Shown piece by piece: positions 8,186 to 18,000 of a stretch of 64,000 nt of DNA. The notes under the pieces are model-generated. The model ran no database searches. It saw nothing but the letters and a program-made list of their open reading frames with translations, and had not been told where the DNA came from. Position 1 is the first letter of the stretch. Each line of letters starts with the position of its first letter. The position numbers and the translations under genes are program-made. Source of the DNA: CAZQMX01 sp964594965 (GTDB lineage: Bacteria; Patescibacteriota; Minisyncoccia; Portnoybacterales; UBA2143); NCBI GenBank assembly GCA_964594965.1, contig CAZQMX010000001.1, positions 1-64,000 of the forward strand. The letters are read 5' to 3'.

Positions 8186-8231
8186 CCACTTGCCCTTATT
8201 TTGTTCGCAACCCGACTAGCCAGCCAGACAT

Positions 8232-9215
8232 ATGACAAACTTGAACTTGTCAAAGAAAAAAGTCATATTATCTGCCATATTGGTTCTGGTTGTTTTAATT
8301 GGCTTTTTCTTTTTATACCAACGAGACAATACCACCAAGGAAATGGTTTTGAATTTGAGTTCCGATGTTTCGGATTTGGATTCAAGGACAGAAAGATTGG
8401 ATATCAGCATGGAGAAAATTGAGAAGAAAATAGTTCTGTTAAAAGAACAGGGTTATGTAGAAATAGATGACACGCCGGCTATTGTTGGAAGCGTCCTTCC
8501 CTCTGTTGTTTTCGTCATGACTAAATCCTCTGATTCTGATTACAATAAAGAGAACCAGATTCTAACAACAGACCAATCTAATGTCCGCGGAACAGGTTTC
8601 TTCATTTCAAGCGATGGATGTATTGCTACGGCCAAACATGTTGTTTCCGGACTTGAGCAACGAAATATTGAGGTCCAGGACAAGGATGGAAATCGCTACG
8701 AAGTTGAACAGATATTTACGGATGACAATTCGGATGTTAGTTTAATAAAGATTAAAAGCAGTAAAAAACATCCAATTATTAAATTCGGGTATTTTGAGAA
8801 TTTAGAAATTGGCGATGAGGTTGGAGTGATTGGTTTTAATCCGGGATTTGATACGCCCCTGCTTCACAAAGGCAATGTTTCGGCAAGGGGATTGGATGAA
8901 AATGGCTTGAAAATGTTTACGATAAATTCTTTTGTTAATAAGGGGAATAGCGGTAGTCCGGTTTTTTCTCTAAGAACCGGAAGAGTATTGGGTGTTCTGA
9001 GCGCCAGGAAGTCCGAAGCCCAGACCTATAAACTACTAGATCCAAGCCAATTTAGTTCAGGAGTTTCTTTTGGTGGAATTGGCGATCCGGGGGTGCTGAG
9101 CGCAGCGCTCTATAATGAAACGGTTAAAATAGTCGAGGAGGCATCACAGGTCGGAATTGGCATTGTTTATTCTATAGATCTAGTTCGTCAATTAATGGGG
9201 GAGTATAGGAAATAG
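8232..9215 (+). CDS. Membrane-anchored trypsin-like serine protease (HtrA-like, no PDZ)
   Basis: 327 residues. One N-terminal membrane anchor (about 10-29), a coiled-coil stretch (about 38-75), then a trypsin-fold domain with catalytic His in TAKHVV (about 136), Asp in DNSDVSLIKI (about 171) and Ser in NKGNSGSPVF (about 240). The protease would face the outside and cleave misfolded or specific envelope proteins. Unlike DegP/HtrA there is no PDZ domain. A two-unit palindromic tandem repeat follows the stop. Confidence 0.85.
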   Translation: MTNLNLSKKKVILSAILVLVVLIGFFFLYQRDNTTKEMVLNLSSDVSDLDSRTERLDISMEKIEKKIVLLKEQGYVEIDDTPAIVGSVLPSVVFVMTKSSDSDYNKENQILTTDQSNVRGTGFFISSDGCIATAKHVVSGLEQRNIEVQDKDGNRYEVEQIFTDDNSDVSLIKIKSSKKHPIIKFGYFENLEIGDEVGVIGFNPGFDTPLLHKGNVSARGLDENGLKMFTINSFVNKGNSGSPVFSLRTGRVLGVLSARKSEAQTYKLLDPSQFSSGVSFGGIGDPGVLSAALYNETVKIVEEASQVGIGIVYSIDLVRQLMGEYRK

Positions 9216-9273
9216 ACCTAATTCGGAGGTCGAACCTCCGACAGACCTAATTCGGAGGTCGAACCTCCGACAG
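9215..9273. repeat. Tandem palindromic repeat, TCGGAGG family
   Basis: Two 29-base units, each containing the perfect palindrome TCGGAGGTCGAACCTCCGA (9223-9241 and 9252-9270). The same family recurs at 38218-38263 and 61899-61917. Confidence 0.85.
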
Positions 9274-9284
9274 TCCTCAAAAAT

Positions 9285-10145
9285 ATGACTCCATTAAAAA
9301 TTGTAATTGTTCGGACAATTAAAGGGCAGAAGTACGCGGATTTTATTGCCAAAGAAATCAACCTGGCCGGCCATCGAGCCGGTGTTACTGATATTAAGGA
9401 CTTAAAAGATTATCTAAAAAAAGAGAATTGTTCTCCAGAAACTACCCTAATTCATTCCCGGACTGCTCATCCTAATTTAACTTACAGGATTTTTAAAGAA
9501 TTAGAAGACGAGGGATATAAGATAGTTAATTCAGCCGAGGCGATTAGATTAACCAGCGATAAATATAGCTCCTGTGTTTTTGCCAAAGAAAATAATATTC
9601 CTTGCGCTGATACTTCAAAGACCTTGAAAAAAGAGGCCCTTTCTTTTGTAAAAGAAAAGATGAAGGAATGGGACAAAGTTGTGGTCAAGCCAATTACCAG
9701 TCAGGGACAAGGCCAATACGCCTTTATGTTTAACAAGGATAATATTTCAGAAGTTGAAGAAAAAGTTAAAAGTATTCCGGCCAAAGAACTGGTTATCCAG
9801 AAATACCTTGATTATGAACGCTTAAGCCGAGTAATCGTTATTGGCTTTAAAGCGCTAGAGAAAGCGGTTTTCTATGATGAACCGGGAAATAATTGGAAAT
9901 GCAGCGTTTGCCTTAATCCTGAAATTAGAGTTTTTGAGAATCCGCCCCAAGAACTTTTGGAATTTTCTCAAGAGATTGCTAAAAAATTCAAGGCCGAGAT
10001 TTGTTTTATTGATGTCTTTACAACCAAGAAGGGATATGTTTTAAATGAGATAAACACTGCCTGTAGTTTGATAATTCATGAAAGGATATCTAAGTATAAT
10101 ATTTCAAAAGATATCGCTAATTATTTATTGTCTTTGGCTGAATAA
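9285..10145 (+). CDS. ATP-grasp ligase, RimK-like
   Basis: 286 residues. An N-terminal pre-ATP-grasp domain is followed by ATP-binding elements DKVVVKPITSQGQGQ (about 128-142) and ELVIQKYLD, with metal ligands in ICFIDVFTT and YVLNEINTACS near the end. RimK-like enzymes add amino acids to a protein or small-molecule carboxylate through an acyl-phosphate; the acceptor here cannot be told. It sits 2 bases before apt, in a likely operon with apt and mtnP. Confidence 0.75.
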   Translation: MTPLKIVIVRTIKGQKYADFIAKEINLAGHRAGVTDIKDLKDYLKKENCSPETTLIHSRTAHPNLTYRIFKELEDEGYKIVNSAEAIRLTSDKYSSCVFAKENNIPCADTSKTLKKEALSFVKEKMKEWDKVVVKPITSQGQGQYAFMFNKDNISEVEEKVKSIPAKELVIQKYLDYERLSRVIVIGFKALEKAVFYDEPGNNWKCSVCLNPEIRVFENPPQELLEFSQEIAKKFKAEICFIDVFTTKKGYVLNEINTACSLIIHERISKYNISKDIANYLLSLAE

Positions 10146-10147
10146 AT

Positions 10148-10675
10148 ATGATTGATTTAAAGAAAAAAATCAGGGAAGTTCCTAATTGGCCCAAGAAGGG
10201 AGTTAATTTTAAGGATATTACTACTCTTTTGGAGGACCCGAAATCATTTCGGGAAGTGATTGATTTAATCGCTAAACCTCTGGCAAAAAAGAAAATTGAT
10301 AAAATTGTTGGAATTGATGCCAGGGGATTTTTAATTGCCGCCCCGGTTGCCTATAAACTTAAAACTGGATTAGCTATTGTCAGAAAAAAAGGAAAACTTC
10401 CTTTTGATACTATTGAGAAGGAATACGAATTGGAATATGCTAAAGCAATTGTTCAGATGCATAAAGATGCGATAAAAAAAGGAGAAAAAGTTGTTTTAAT
10501 CGACGATTTATTAGCTACCGGCGGAACTGCCTTAGCGACCTGTGATTTAATTGAAAAACTCGGCGGCAAAATCCTCGAAGTTTGCCTAATTATTGATTTG
10601 CCTTTTTTGGACGGCTCAAAAAAATTAAAGAAGAAGTATAAGGTAAGGAGTTTGGTCTCGTATGACAAAGAATAA
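10148..10675 (+). CDS. apt: Adenine phosphoribosyltransferase
   Basis: 175 residues, the normal length. It contains FKDITTLL near the start, GIDARGFLIAAPVA (about 57-70) and the PRPP-binding VVLIDDLLATGGTA (about 117-130). The enzyme converts adenine and PRPP to AMP. Its end overlaps the start of mtnP by 14 nt; MtnP releases adenine from methylthioadenosine, so the pair forms a short salvage route. Confidence 0.95.
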   Translation: MIDLKKKIREVPNWPKKGVNFKDITTLLEDPKSFREVIDLIAKPLAKKKIDKIVGIDARGFLIAAPVAYKLKTGLAIVRKKGKLPFDTIEKEYELEYAKAIVQMHKDAIKKGEKVVLIDDLLATGGTALATCDLIEKLGGKILEVCLIIDLPFLDGSKKLKKKYKVRSLVSYDKE

Positions 10676-11429
10676 AATTGGAATAATTGGCGGGAGCGGA
10701 ATTGATGATCCCAAGATATTAAAAAACGCTAAAGAGATTAGCGTTAAAACGCCCTATGGTAAAACTTCATCGCAATTAATTACCGGAAAAATTAAGGGAA
10801 TTGATGTTGTTGTTTTGGCCCGTCATGGAAAAAAACATAATATTATGCCAACCAGGGTTCCTTTCAGGGCTAATCTCTGGGCTTTGAATAAGGTTAGTTG
10901 TTCCCATATTCTAGCCACAACCGCCTGCGGCTCTTTAAGAGAAAAAATTAAGCCAAGGCAATTAATATTTTTAGATCAGTTTATTGATTTTACCAAGCAC
11001 AGAGATTTAACTTTTCATGAGGATAGGGTTGTTCATACTCCTATGGCTGACCCTTTTTGCGAGGGATTAAGGAAGGTTTTAATTAAAACAGCCAAAGAAT
11101 TAAAGATCTCTCATCATCAAAAAGGGACAATTATAACAATTGAAGGACCAAGGTTTTCAACCCGGGTTGAAAGCCATATGTTCAGAAAATTCGGTGCAGA
11201 TGTTATAAACATGTCAACCGTGCCGGAAGTAATTCTAGCCAGAGAATTAGGCATTTGCTACGCTTCAATTGCTATGGCCACAGATTATGACACCTGGCAC
11301 AAATCAGAAGAACCAGTCACCTGGGAAATGATTTTATCAGTCATGAGAGAAAACGCCGGCAATGTTAAGAAATTAATTCTTGAGGTCATTCCTAAAATTG
11401 ATTTTTTGGATTGTGATTGTTGTAAGTAG
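10662..11429 (+). CDS. mtnP: S-methyl-5'-thioadenosine phosphorylase
   Basis: 255 residues. IGIIGGSGIDDP at the start, TTACGSLREKIKPRQ, TIEGPRFSTRVES, NMSTVPEVILARE and CYASIAMATDYDTW are diagnostic of MTAP. It phosphorolyses methylthioadenosine, a by-product of polyamine synthesis and other SAM use, to adenine and methylthioribose phosphate. Translational coupling with apt through the 14 nt overlap supports the route. No further methionine-salvage genes are nearby. Confidence 0.92.
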   Translation: MTKNKIGIIGGSGIDDPKILKNAKEISVKTPYGKTSSQLITGKIKGIDVVVLARHGKKHNIMPTRVPFRANLWALNKVSCSHILATTACGSLREKIKPRQLIFLDQFIDFTKHRDLTFHEDRVVHTPMADPFCEGLRKVLIKTAKELKISHHQKGTIITIEGPRFSTRVESHMFRKFGADVINMSTVPEVILARELGICYASIAMATDYDTWHKSEEPVTWEMILSVMRENAGNVKKLILEVIPKIDFLDCDCCK

Positions 11430-11482
11430 TTTTTAGTGTTAGAATAGACTAAAGATTATTAAATAAATTAAATAACAAAAAT

Positions 11483-12457
11483 ATGTTCAAAAAAATATTG
11501 TTTTCTCTAGCATTTTTATCCTTCTTTGCCCCACCGGCATTAGCTCAAGAGGATTTGCCTGATCCAGGCATTCTCCCTGGCAGCCCTTTCTATTTCGCCA
11601 AAGCTTTTTTTGAAGATGTTGGGACTTTCTTTGTTTTCGGGGATTTAGCCAAAGCCGAAAGATATCAGGAATTAGCTCAGAAAAGAATCGCTGAAGCCAA
11701 AGCCATGGCGGAAAAAGAACCCTCAGAAGAAACGATGGAAAGATTAATGAACAGATACCAGAATCAATTGGAAAAATCATTGGAAAAAGTAGAGGCAGTT
11801 AAGGAGAGAAATCAGGAAAATGAAAGGGAAAGAGTTAATCAAATCACCGAAAAGATTGCCAGAAATACAGCCAAGCATTTTAGTGTTCTGGAAGCAATGA
11901 CAGAAGAAGTTTCTGATGAAATAAAAACAGAGATTCTTCTGGCTAAAGAGGCCTCAAGCGATGGCCAAATAAAGGCCTTGAAACTTTTAGTCAAGGAAAA
12001 TACCGAGGAAGCAGTTGAAATTTTTTCCGAAGCAATAGAGGTCAGATTAAATAAAATTGAAACAGATACTGATTATGAAGATGAAGAAGAATCAGAAGAA
12101 GCGGTCAAAGAATACAAAAAATATTCTAATTTAGGCCAGGAAATTTCAGAACTAGCCAAAGGGTTGAGAATTGACAGCAGTACGGTTGAAGAACTGGTTG
12201 AAAAAGCAACTTCTCATCATTTGGAAGCTTTGGAAAGAGTTCAAGCTCAAGTTAAAGTTAACGAAAAAGCCCAGGAAAAACTAAAAGAAGCCATTCAGGT
12301 CAGGACGCGGGTAAGAACCGAAACCCAGACCAGAACCGAAACAAATGGAGAAGCTTGCGTAGGAGACTGCGATGATGAAGATAAAAATGATAAAGATGAT
12401 GGAGAAGAAGAAACAGGGAAAGAAAGAACAAGGAATAGTGAAGAATCAGGAAAATAA
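11483..12457 (+). CDS. Secreted helical protein, DUF5667-like
   Basis: 324 residues. Signal peptide 1-21 (ending PPALA), then LPDPGILPGSPFYFAKAFFED (about 25-45), the signature opening of DUF5667-like proteins, followed by long charged helices (about 50-270) and a highly charged C-terminal tail rich in Glu, Asp and Lys with one Cys pair. Such proteins are frequent in Parcubacteria; role unknown, perhaps periplasmic or surface scaffolding. A related segment occurs inside the large protein at 15023. Confidence 0.7.
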   Translation: MFKKILFSLAFLSFFAPPALAQEDLPDPGILPGSPFYFAKAFFEDVGTFFVFGDLAKAERYQELAQKRIAEAKAMAEKEPSEETMERLMNRYQNQLEKSLEKVEAVKERNQENERERVNQITEKIARNTAKHFSVLEAMTEEVSDEIKTEILLAKEASSDGQIKALKLLVKENTEEAVEIFSEAIEVRLNKIETDTDYEDEEESEEAVKEYKKYSNLGQEISELAKGLRIDSSTVEELVEKATSHHLEALERVQAQVKVNEKAQEKLKEAIQVRTRVRTETQTRTETNGEACVGDCDDEDKNDKDDGEEETGKERTRNSEESGK

Positions 12458-12468
12458 GATTATTAAAA

Positions 12469-13359
12469 ATGTTTCCAAAAGTTTTCATAATTATTCTAAG
12501 CTGGAATAATTGGCCAGATGTTAAGGAGTGTCTTGAGTCAATTAAAAACAATGACTACCCAAATTATCAGGTAGTCATTGTTGATAATGACTCAAAAGAA
12601 AAACCTCAACCCAGTCCGGAAATTAAAATCATTTACAATGAAAAAAATTTAGGTTTTTCCGGGGGTAATAATGTTGGAATTAAATATGCCTTAGAAAATG
12701 GCGCTGACTATGTTCTGCTTTTAAACGACGATACTATTGTTGATTCCCAATTTTTAACTAAATTAGTTGAAGCGGGGGAGTCAGATGGAAATTTTGGCAT
12801 ACTTGGACCCAAGATATATTACTACGAAGACAGAAATAGGATTTGGTCTGCCGGCGGAAAAATTAACTGGCTATGTAACAAGGGGACCTTAAAAGGGTGG
12901 AATGAAATAGATAAAGGACAATATGATAGTCCGAAGGCGCAGGAAAACCCACATTTAACTGGTTGTTGCCTTCTGGCCAAAAGAGATCTTGTAGAAAAAA
13001 TTGGTCCTATGTCAGAAGATTATTTTCTTTATTACGAAGATACTGACTGGTCCTTCAGGGCAAGAGAGAACGGCTTTAAATGTGTTTTTGTTCCAGAAGC
13101 AAAAATCTGGCATAAGATTTCAAGAAGCGCTGTCGCAGAATCTTCTACCTATATCTATTATCATGTTAGAAACGGCCTTATTTTCGCCCAAAAATACGCG
13201 TCTTGGTATATCAAGCCAATAGTTCATCTTGATGTTCTATGGCGGATTATTAAACAAATTGTTAAACTGTTTATTCCGAGCAAAAAGGCCTGGGTCAAAC
13301 CCATTCTATTAGGCATAAAAGATTTTTATTTAGGAAGGAAAGGCAAGTATGCCCCGTAG
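12469..13359 (+). CDS. Glycosyltransferase family 2
   Basis: 296 residues. FIIILSWNNWPDVKECLESI, VVIVDNDSKE, the DDT metal motif in LLLNDDTIVD (about 84-93) and EDYFLYYEDTDWSFRARENG place it with rhamnosyl/galactofuranosyl-type GT2 enzymes of surface polysaccharide synthesis. The stop codon and last codons (TAT GCC CCG TAG) lie in the flank and left end of the inserted TATG element; without the insertion the frame would end six codons on (Tyr-Glu-Asn-Trp-His-stop), overlapping the next glycosyltransferase. Confidence 0.9.
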   Translation: MFPKVFIIILSWNNWPDVKECLESIKNNDYPNYQVVIVDNDSKEKPQPSPEIKIIYNEKNLGFSGGNNVGIKYALENGADYVLLLNDDTIVDSQFLTKLVEAGESDGNFGILGPKIYYYEDRNRIWSAGGKINWLCNKGTLKGWNEIDKGQYDSPKAQENPHLTGCCLLAKRDLVEKIGPMSEDYFLYYEDTDWSFRARENGFKCVFVPEAKIWHKISRSAVAESSTYIYYHVRNGLIFAQKYASWYIKPIVHLDVLWRIIKQIVKLFIPSKKAWVKPILLGIKDFYLGRKGKYAP

Positions 13360-13481
13360 TAGAATTTCGATATTCGCCAAGGGCGATAAGAAGACGGGGT
13401 ATAACATAAGATAGAGATATCTAATTGTAATAAATAATAATCAGAGATTTCGATTATTAAAATCGAAATTTCACTACGGGG
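13352..13481. mobile_element. TATG-flanked inverted-repeat element, copy 1 (130 bp)
   Basis: Left end CCCCGTAGTAGAATTTCGAT and right end ATCGAAATTTCACTACGGGG are near-perfect inverted repeats; TATG stands immediately on both sides (13348-13351 and 13482-13485). An inner hairpin TCGCC/GGCGA and the segment ACGGGGTATA (about 13394-13404) are complementary to TATGCCCCGT at the left. The right-hand TATG carries the start codon of the next gene. Confidence 0.85.
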
Positions 13482-13482
13482 T

Positions 13483-14592
13483 ATGAAAATTGGCATTGAT
13501 GCGCGCGAAATTGAAAAAAGACCAACCGGCGTTGGTCGGGTTTTACACTCTCTCTTAAAAGAGTGGAATAATTTTGGTTTAGGAGGAGTAAAGTTCATTT
13601 TATACTTCAAAGAACAGGTTCCAGATTTAGATTTATCAGAAAAGTTTGAAAGAAAACTTCTTTCTTTTCCAATCCAAAGCAATGGTTTATTCCTTCATTA
13701 TCTTTTGCCCAGAGCGGCTAAAAAAGATAAGATTGATATTCTATTTTGTCCGGGCTATGTCGCACCAATATTTTACAAAGGAAATATTGCTTTAGAACTC
13801 CATGATATTATTTACCAAGCCAGACCGGAATTATATAACTGGCCGAGTATTGTAGACAGAATCTTTTTAAAAAAGGTTTCTCAAATTTCTGCTAAGAAAG
13901 CCCAGGTGATTCTAACTTGTTCAGAGTTTAGTAAAAAAGAAATTATTAAACATTACCAGGTTAATCCAAAAAAAGTTTTTAGTATTCCCTTGGCAACTAA
14001 TCAATCATTCCAGCCAATACAAGACAGGGAGAAACTGGAGGAAATTAAAAGAAAATATAAAGTTAAAGATAAATTTATTCTCTATATCGGCTCAATCTTT
14101 AATCGGAGGCATTTGCCGGAAGTAATAACCACTTTCAAAAAAGTTAGCCAGGAATTACCAAATTACCAATTTCTAATCATTGGTAAAAACCACACTTCGC
14201 CTTTTATTAATATTGAAAAGATGATTGATAAAAAAATTATTAGAAAGGACTATTTAGAAGAAGGGGATTTGCCTCTAATTTACAACGCCGCTGATTTACT
14301 AATCTGGCTCTCTGATTATGAAGGATTTGGTTTGCCGGTTTTAGAATCAATGGCTTGTGGTACGCCGGTGGTAACTTCCCGTGCCGCCTCAATTCCAGAG
14401 ATGGCAGGGAAAGCGGCAATTTATGTTGAGGATAATGGAAATATTGATCAAATTGAAAAGGCGATTAAAAAAGGATTAATTGATAATATTTTAAGAGAAG
14501 AATTAATAGAAAAAGGATTAGAGCAATCAAAGAAATTTTCTTGGGAAAAATGCGCTAGAGAGACGCTTGACGCTTTGGTTTCTATTAGGTAA
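13483..14592 (+). CDS. Glycosyltransferase family 4
   Basis: 369 residues. GIDAREIEKRPTGVGR at the start is the acceptor-side GT4 opening; the donor half has FILYIGSIFNRRHLPE (about 195-210) and the nucleotide-sugar binding region DYEGFGLPVLESMACGTPVV (about 280-299) with the E-x7-E arrangement. It transfers a sugar from a nucleotide donor, probably to a lipid-linked glycan together with the GT2 upstream. Its start codon is supplied by the TATG at the right border of the inserted element. Confidence 0.9.
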   Translation: MKIGIDAREIEKRPTGVGRVLHSLLKEWNNFGLGGVKFILYFKEQVPDLDLSEKFERKLLSFPIQSNGLFLHYLLPRAAKKDKIDILFCPGYVAPIFYKGNIALELHDIIYQARPELYNWPSIVDRIFLKKVSQISAKKAQVILTCSEFSKKEIIKHYQVNPKKVFSIPLATNQSFQPIQDREKLEEIKRKYKVKDKFILYIGSIFNRRHLPEVITTFKKVSQELPNYQFLIIGKNHTSPFINIEKMIDKKIIRKDYLEEGDLPLIYNAADLLIWLSDYEGFGLPVLESMACGTPVVTSRAASIPEMAGKAAIYVEDNGNIDQIEKAIKKGLIDNILREELIEKGLEQSKKFSWEKCARETLDALVSIR

Positions 14593-14605
14593 AATATATT
14601 GACAA

Positions 14606-14869
14606 TCTGCGGTAGCTCAATGGTAGAGCAAGTGACTGTCAAAATAGGCAGCCCTTAAGAGTAATTTTAAGGGAAAAACTTTGGGATAACGGTGAACGCT
14701 TTAATCTGTCAACACCGTGGGAACCTCGATATTTATTGAGGGCTCCGTAGAGACTAGATACCAAAGCATCCCGCAGTACTGCGGGATGATGATATAGTCC
14801 ACGCTTTAAGGAAACTTAAGGATAAGTGTAATCACTGGGTTGCAGGTTCGAGTCCTGCCCGCAGAGCCA
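14606..14869 (+). tRNA. tRNA-Asn (GUU) interrupted by a group I intron
   Basis: Exon 1 is 14606-14639 and exon 2 is 14829-14869. Acceptor TCTGCGG / CCGCAGA, D arm GCTC / GAGC, anticodon stem AGTGA / TCACT, T arm CAGG-TTCGAGT-CCTG, discriminator G, encoded CCA. Joining after U (14639) and after the terminal intron G (14828) gives the loop CTGTTAA, anticodon GTT. Reading straight through without removing the intron at these sites would suggest GTC (Asp), but group I rules (U before the 5' site, G at the intron end) and similarity to bacterial tRNA-Asn favour Asn. Confidence 0.85.
14640..14828 (+). other. Group I self-splicing intron, 189 nt, no ORF
   Basis: P1 pairs the exon CTGT with internal GCAG, leaving the typical U-G pair at the 5' splice site. 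P2 is CCCTTAA / TTAAGGG; P3 CTTTGG / CCAAAG; P6-like CCTCGATA..TTGAGG; P7 AGACTA / TAGTC; P8 CATCCCGCAGTACTGCGGGATG; P9 CTTTAAG-GAAA-CTTAAG; last base G. It carries no homing endonuclease. Insertion lies between anticodon positions 35 and 36. Confidence 0.85.
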
Positions 14870-14897
14870 AGTTAGGTGGTACGAACTCCGATTTTTG

Positions 14898-14921
14898 GGA
14901 AGGCCTTCGGCCTTCCTTTTA
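14898..14921 (+). terminator. Rho-independent terminator after tRNA-Asn
   Basis: GGAAGGC-CTTC-GGCCTTCC followed by TTTT. Confidence 0.8.
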
Positions 14922-14929
14922 GTTAAGAA

Positions 14930-14965
14930 TTACAAAGGCGGTGTCTGCAAAGCACACCTTTGTAA
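14930..14965. repeat. Hairpin between tRNA-Asn and the large surface protein
   Basis: TTACAAAGG..GTGT pairs with ACACC.TTTGTAA around a short loop. The rest of the 14593-15022 gap holds the tRNA, its terminator and, at about 14999-15004, a TAAAAT -10 box with an AAGGGG ribosome binding site for the next gene. Confidence 0.5.
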
Positions 14966-15022
14966 AGAGTTATCCACTTTTTTTATTTAACCAGGATGGT
15001 AAAATAACAATAAGGGGAAATT

Positions 15023-18000
15023 ATGAAGAAAATAGCCCTAATTAGCGCTTTTTTAATGTTGGTTGGTTTTGGGTTTTTCGGATGTGCCCAGATTGTTCAA
15101 GCAATTGAAATAACTCCTTCTTTGTCTAGTTCGGTCACCTCAATTAAATCAGGTGACTCTTTTGGTTTAAGCTGGAGTATTCCAGCAGGAATACCAGCGG
15201 ATGCTCAAGTATATTGGCAATTGTGTCAGACCAATTCCCAGGGAGAGACCCAGAGCGTGGTTAATACTTTTAATAGAGATACGACCGACTATCAGATTAA
15301 TACTGGCAAGATTTACTGGGATAGCGAGGACCGCTATTATCGTGTTCAAGCTAGAGGTATGAGTGTGACCAATGGTGGCTGGAGTAATATAGTTGGGATT
15401 AAGATTAAGCCGGCGGCCTCAACCCTTTCTATTTCTGCAGTTTCAGCTTTTCCAGATGAAAAATATATTTTAGAGTGGACCAAGATACCAAACACCAAGA
15501 AATATATTCTTTATCAGTCCCAAAGCGCCTCTTTTGACAATTATGAGACAAAGAATGAGTATTGTTGGGCTGGCTGTGATAGAAAAAAAACTATTAGTCA
15601 AGAAAACGAAGGGGTTTATTATTATAAAGTTAAGGCTTGCAGATTTTCGGGCATATCATATAAGTGTTCTTCGGTTTATAGTAATGTGGTTAGTGTTTCA
15701 ATTGCCAAGGGTCAAGGTCCGTCCGTAGAGACGCCCAGTTTTAGCCCTCGGAATTATTCAATTAATTCTGGAGATTCAGTTAGTTTGAAATGGCAAGCTT
15801 CGGCTGAAAAAGAAGGTCAGACCAGTTATCATTTTTGCCAAACTGATGTCAATGGTCGGTCCTGTGATAATTTGGTTAAAACAGATAAAACCAGCCATAC
15901 GATTAACCCAATCAGTAATTGGTCAGACCAAACTCTTTATTATAAGGTCAAGATAATTGTTCAAGGGGTAGAGTCTGGCTGGAGCGTGCCAGCTCAAGCG
16001 ATAGTTAAAGCAGGCGGACCGGATATTAAGATTAAAACCCCCCAGATAGACCCAGCCCAATATTTGGTTAAGACCGAGGTTAAATCAGGCGACAATTATA
16101 TTATTTCTTGGTCAGCAGTTTCTAATATTGATTATTATCAAATATGGGTTAAGGATACTAAAACAAGCAACGAAAGTGTCACTAACCAGACCACCATAAG
16201 CCGACCCTATTATCATAAGACCTTAATAGGTAAATCTTTTTGTTATAAAATCAGGGCTGTGGATGATCAGAAGGCTACGCCTTGGAGCAGGCAAATCTGC
16301 GTTACCGTTAAACCAGCTGACTTGAATTTGACGACTACTAATATAAAACCTCTTTCTGAAGAGAAATTTCATTTGAAGTGGAATTGCCCTTCACTTCAAT
16401 GTCCAACCGTTAATCAATATACTATTGAGGAGGCAACCAATGCTTCTTTTACTAACGCCAGTCAAAAAACCAAACCAGGCAATTATAGTTCCTATCTACA
16501 AAAACAAACTCAGCCTGCTATTTATTATTATCGATTAAAGGCCTGTGGCGATGAAGGTTGTCATTCGGGCGAGGTAATTAGTGTTCAGGTGGTCAAGCCA
16601 ACTTTCTCTGCTCCAGCTTTTATTTATGCAGGCGAAACCTATAAAGCAAGCTGGACTAATTTACTGGGAGTTAATCACCTTAAAGATTATCAGATTTGTT
16701 CATCTCAAGAACCGGATGATTGTCTAGACGAGGGATGCGAGGATTACTTCTATTGCTCAAAGAAAGATACAAAAGGAGTATATTACAACAAGGCTTATCT
16801 AGAAAATAAACCACTTTTTACAGATGACCTTGAATATTATTATCGCTTGAGAGTTCGCTATCTTAATGATAAATATTCTGTTTGGAGTGATGCCAGTAAG
16901 TTAATTGTTAAATCGTTAAGGCCGATAGTAGGAACTAGCAAAGAATCAATTGAGAAAGGAAAGCCTTATGACCTTAAATGGAAAACAGTGCCTAATGCTG
17001 AACATTATGAGGTCTGCCTTAGTAATCAACCAACTGGTCGTTGTGATTTAGGAAGCACTACCTATCCTAAATCACAAATTAAGTTTTCTAATTGGACGGG
17101 TCATTATTCTATTTATTACTCTCAAGAACCTTGGCTAACCAAAACTTTTTATCACAGAATCAGGGCTTTAGGTCAGAATAAAGACAAAGAAATTTCTCCT
17201 TGGAGTAATGTAGTCGGAGTTAAGGTCTGGGCGCAGGATCCGGGTTTAACGCCATCTAGCTTCTTCTACCCCCTGGAAACAGCTTTAGAAAAAACCATTC
17301 TTTTCTTTACTTTTAATCCGGAGAAGAAAGTTGTTCGGGCAATGAATTATGCTCAAGAGAAAGTAGCTGAAGCCGAAGCTATGATGATGGAAAATAATTC
17401 GGAGGCGGTAGTTAAAGCTGGACAGGCCTACCAAGATTATCTTGATTTAGCAGTAACTAAGTTAGGAGGAATAAAGAATAAAGAGAAGAAAAAGGCTTTA
17501 GTGGTTGAGGTGACCAAAGAAATTACAGAGCAGCAAGTGATTCTTAGTCAGGCGCTTCAAGAGAGTACTGCCCAAAACAAAGAGTCAATTAATCAATTAT
17601 TAACCGTTAGTAACCAGGGTTTAGAAAAGAGTTTGGAAGTAATTCCGGAAAAAGAGACCGAAATTAGACAAGAATTAGAAAAAGTGAAACAGCGGTTTGG
17701 AGTGATAAATGTAATTGAAGCGCCAGAAGAGATAGAAACAGAAGATGAACAGGTTGAACTTGAACCATTAGCGCCTTTAGAAGAATCTCAGCCCCTTGAT
17801 TTAATTAAGGAAATAAAGGATAAGGTTAAGGCTATTCCTGGAATTCTTAAGGAAGTTCCTATTCCGGCGGCTGAACCAGAACCAGAGCCTGAACCAGAAC
17901 CAGAGCCTGAAGCGGAAGTGGAAACCGGGCCGGTTTGTGGCAATAATAGCTGTGAACAAGGAGAAGATTGTTCTAATTGTTCAACTGATTGTACTTGTTC

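Noticed and set aside
9215..9273. Possible CRISPR or minisatellite
   Set aside because: Only two palindromic units with no spacers and no cas genes; the same unit is dispersed elsewhere, so it is a palindromic repeat.
13352..13481. Classical riboswitch or T-box before the glycosyltransferase
   Set aside because: The same element precedes three unrelated genes, has terminal inverted repeats and a TATG duplication, and no known aptamer motif.
14631..14660. tRNA-Asp (GTC) reading of the split tRNA
   Set aside because: Needs a splice after C and no group I rule is then met; U-ended exon and G-ended intron give GTT with a canonical CTGTTAA loop.
17876..17925. Glu-Pro repeat as a separate repeat element
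   Set aside because: It is a coding low-complexity linker within the surface protein and is not found elsewhere in the window.
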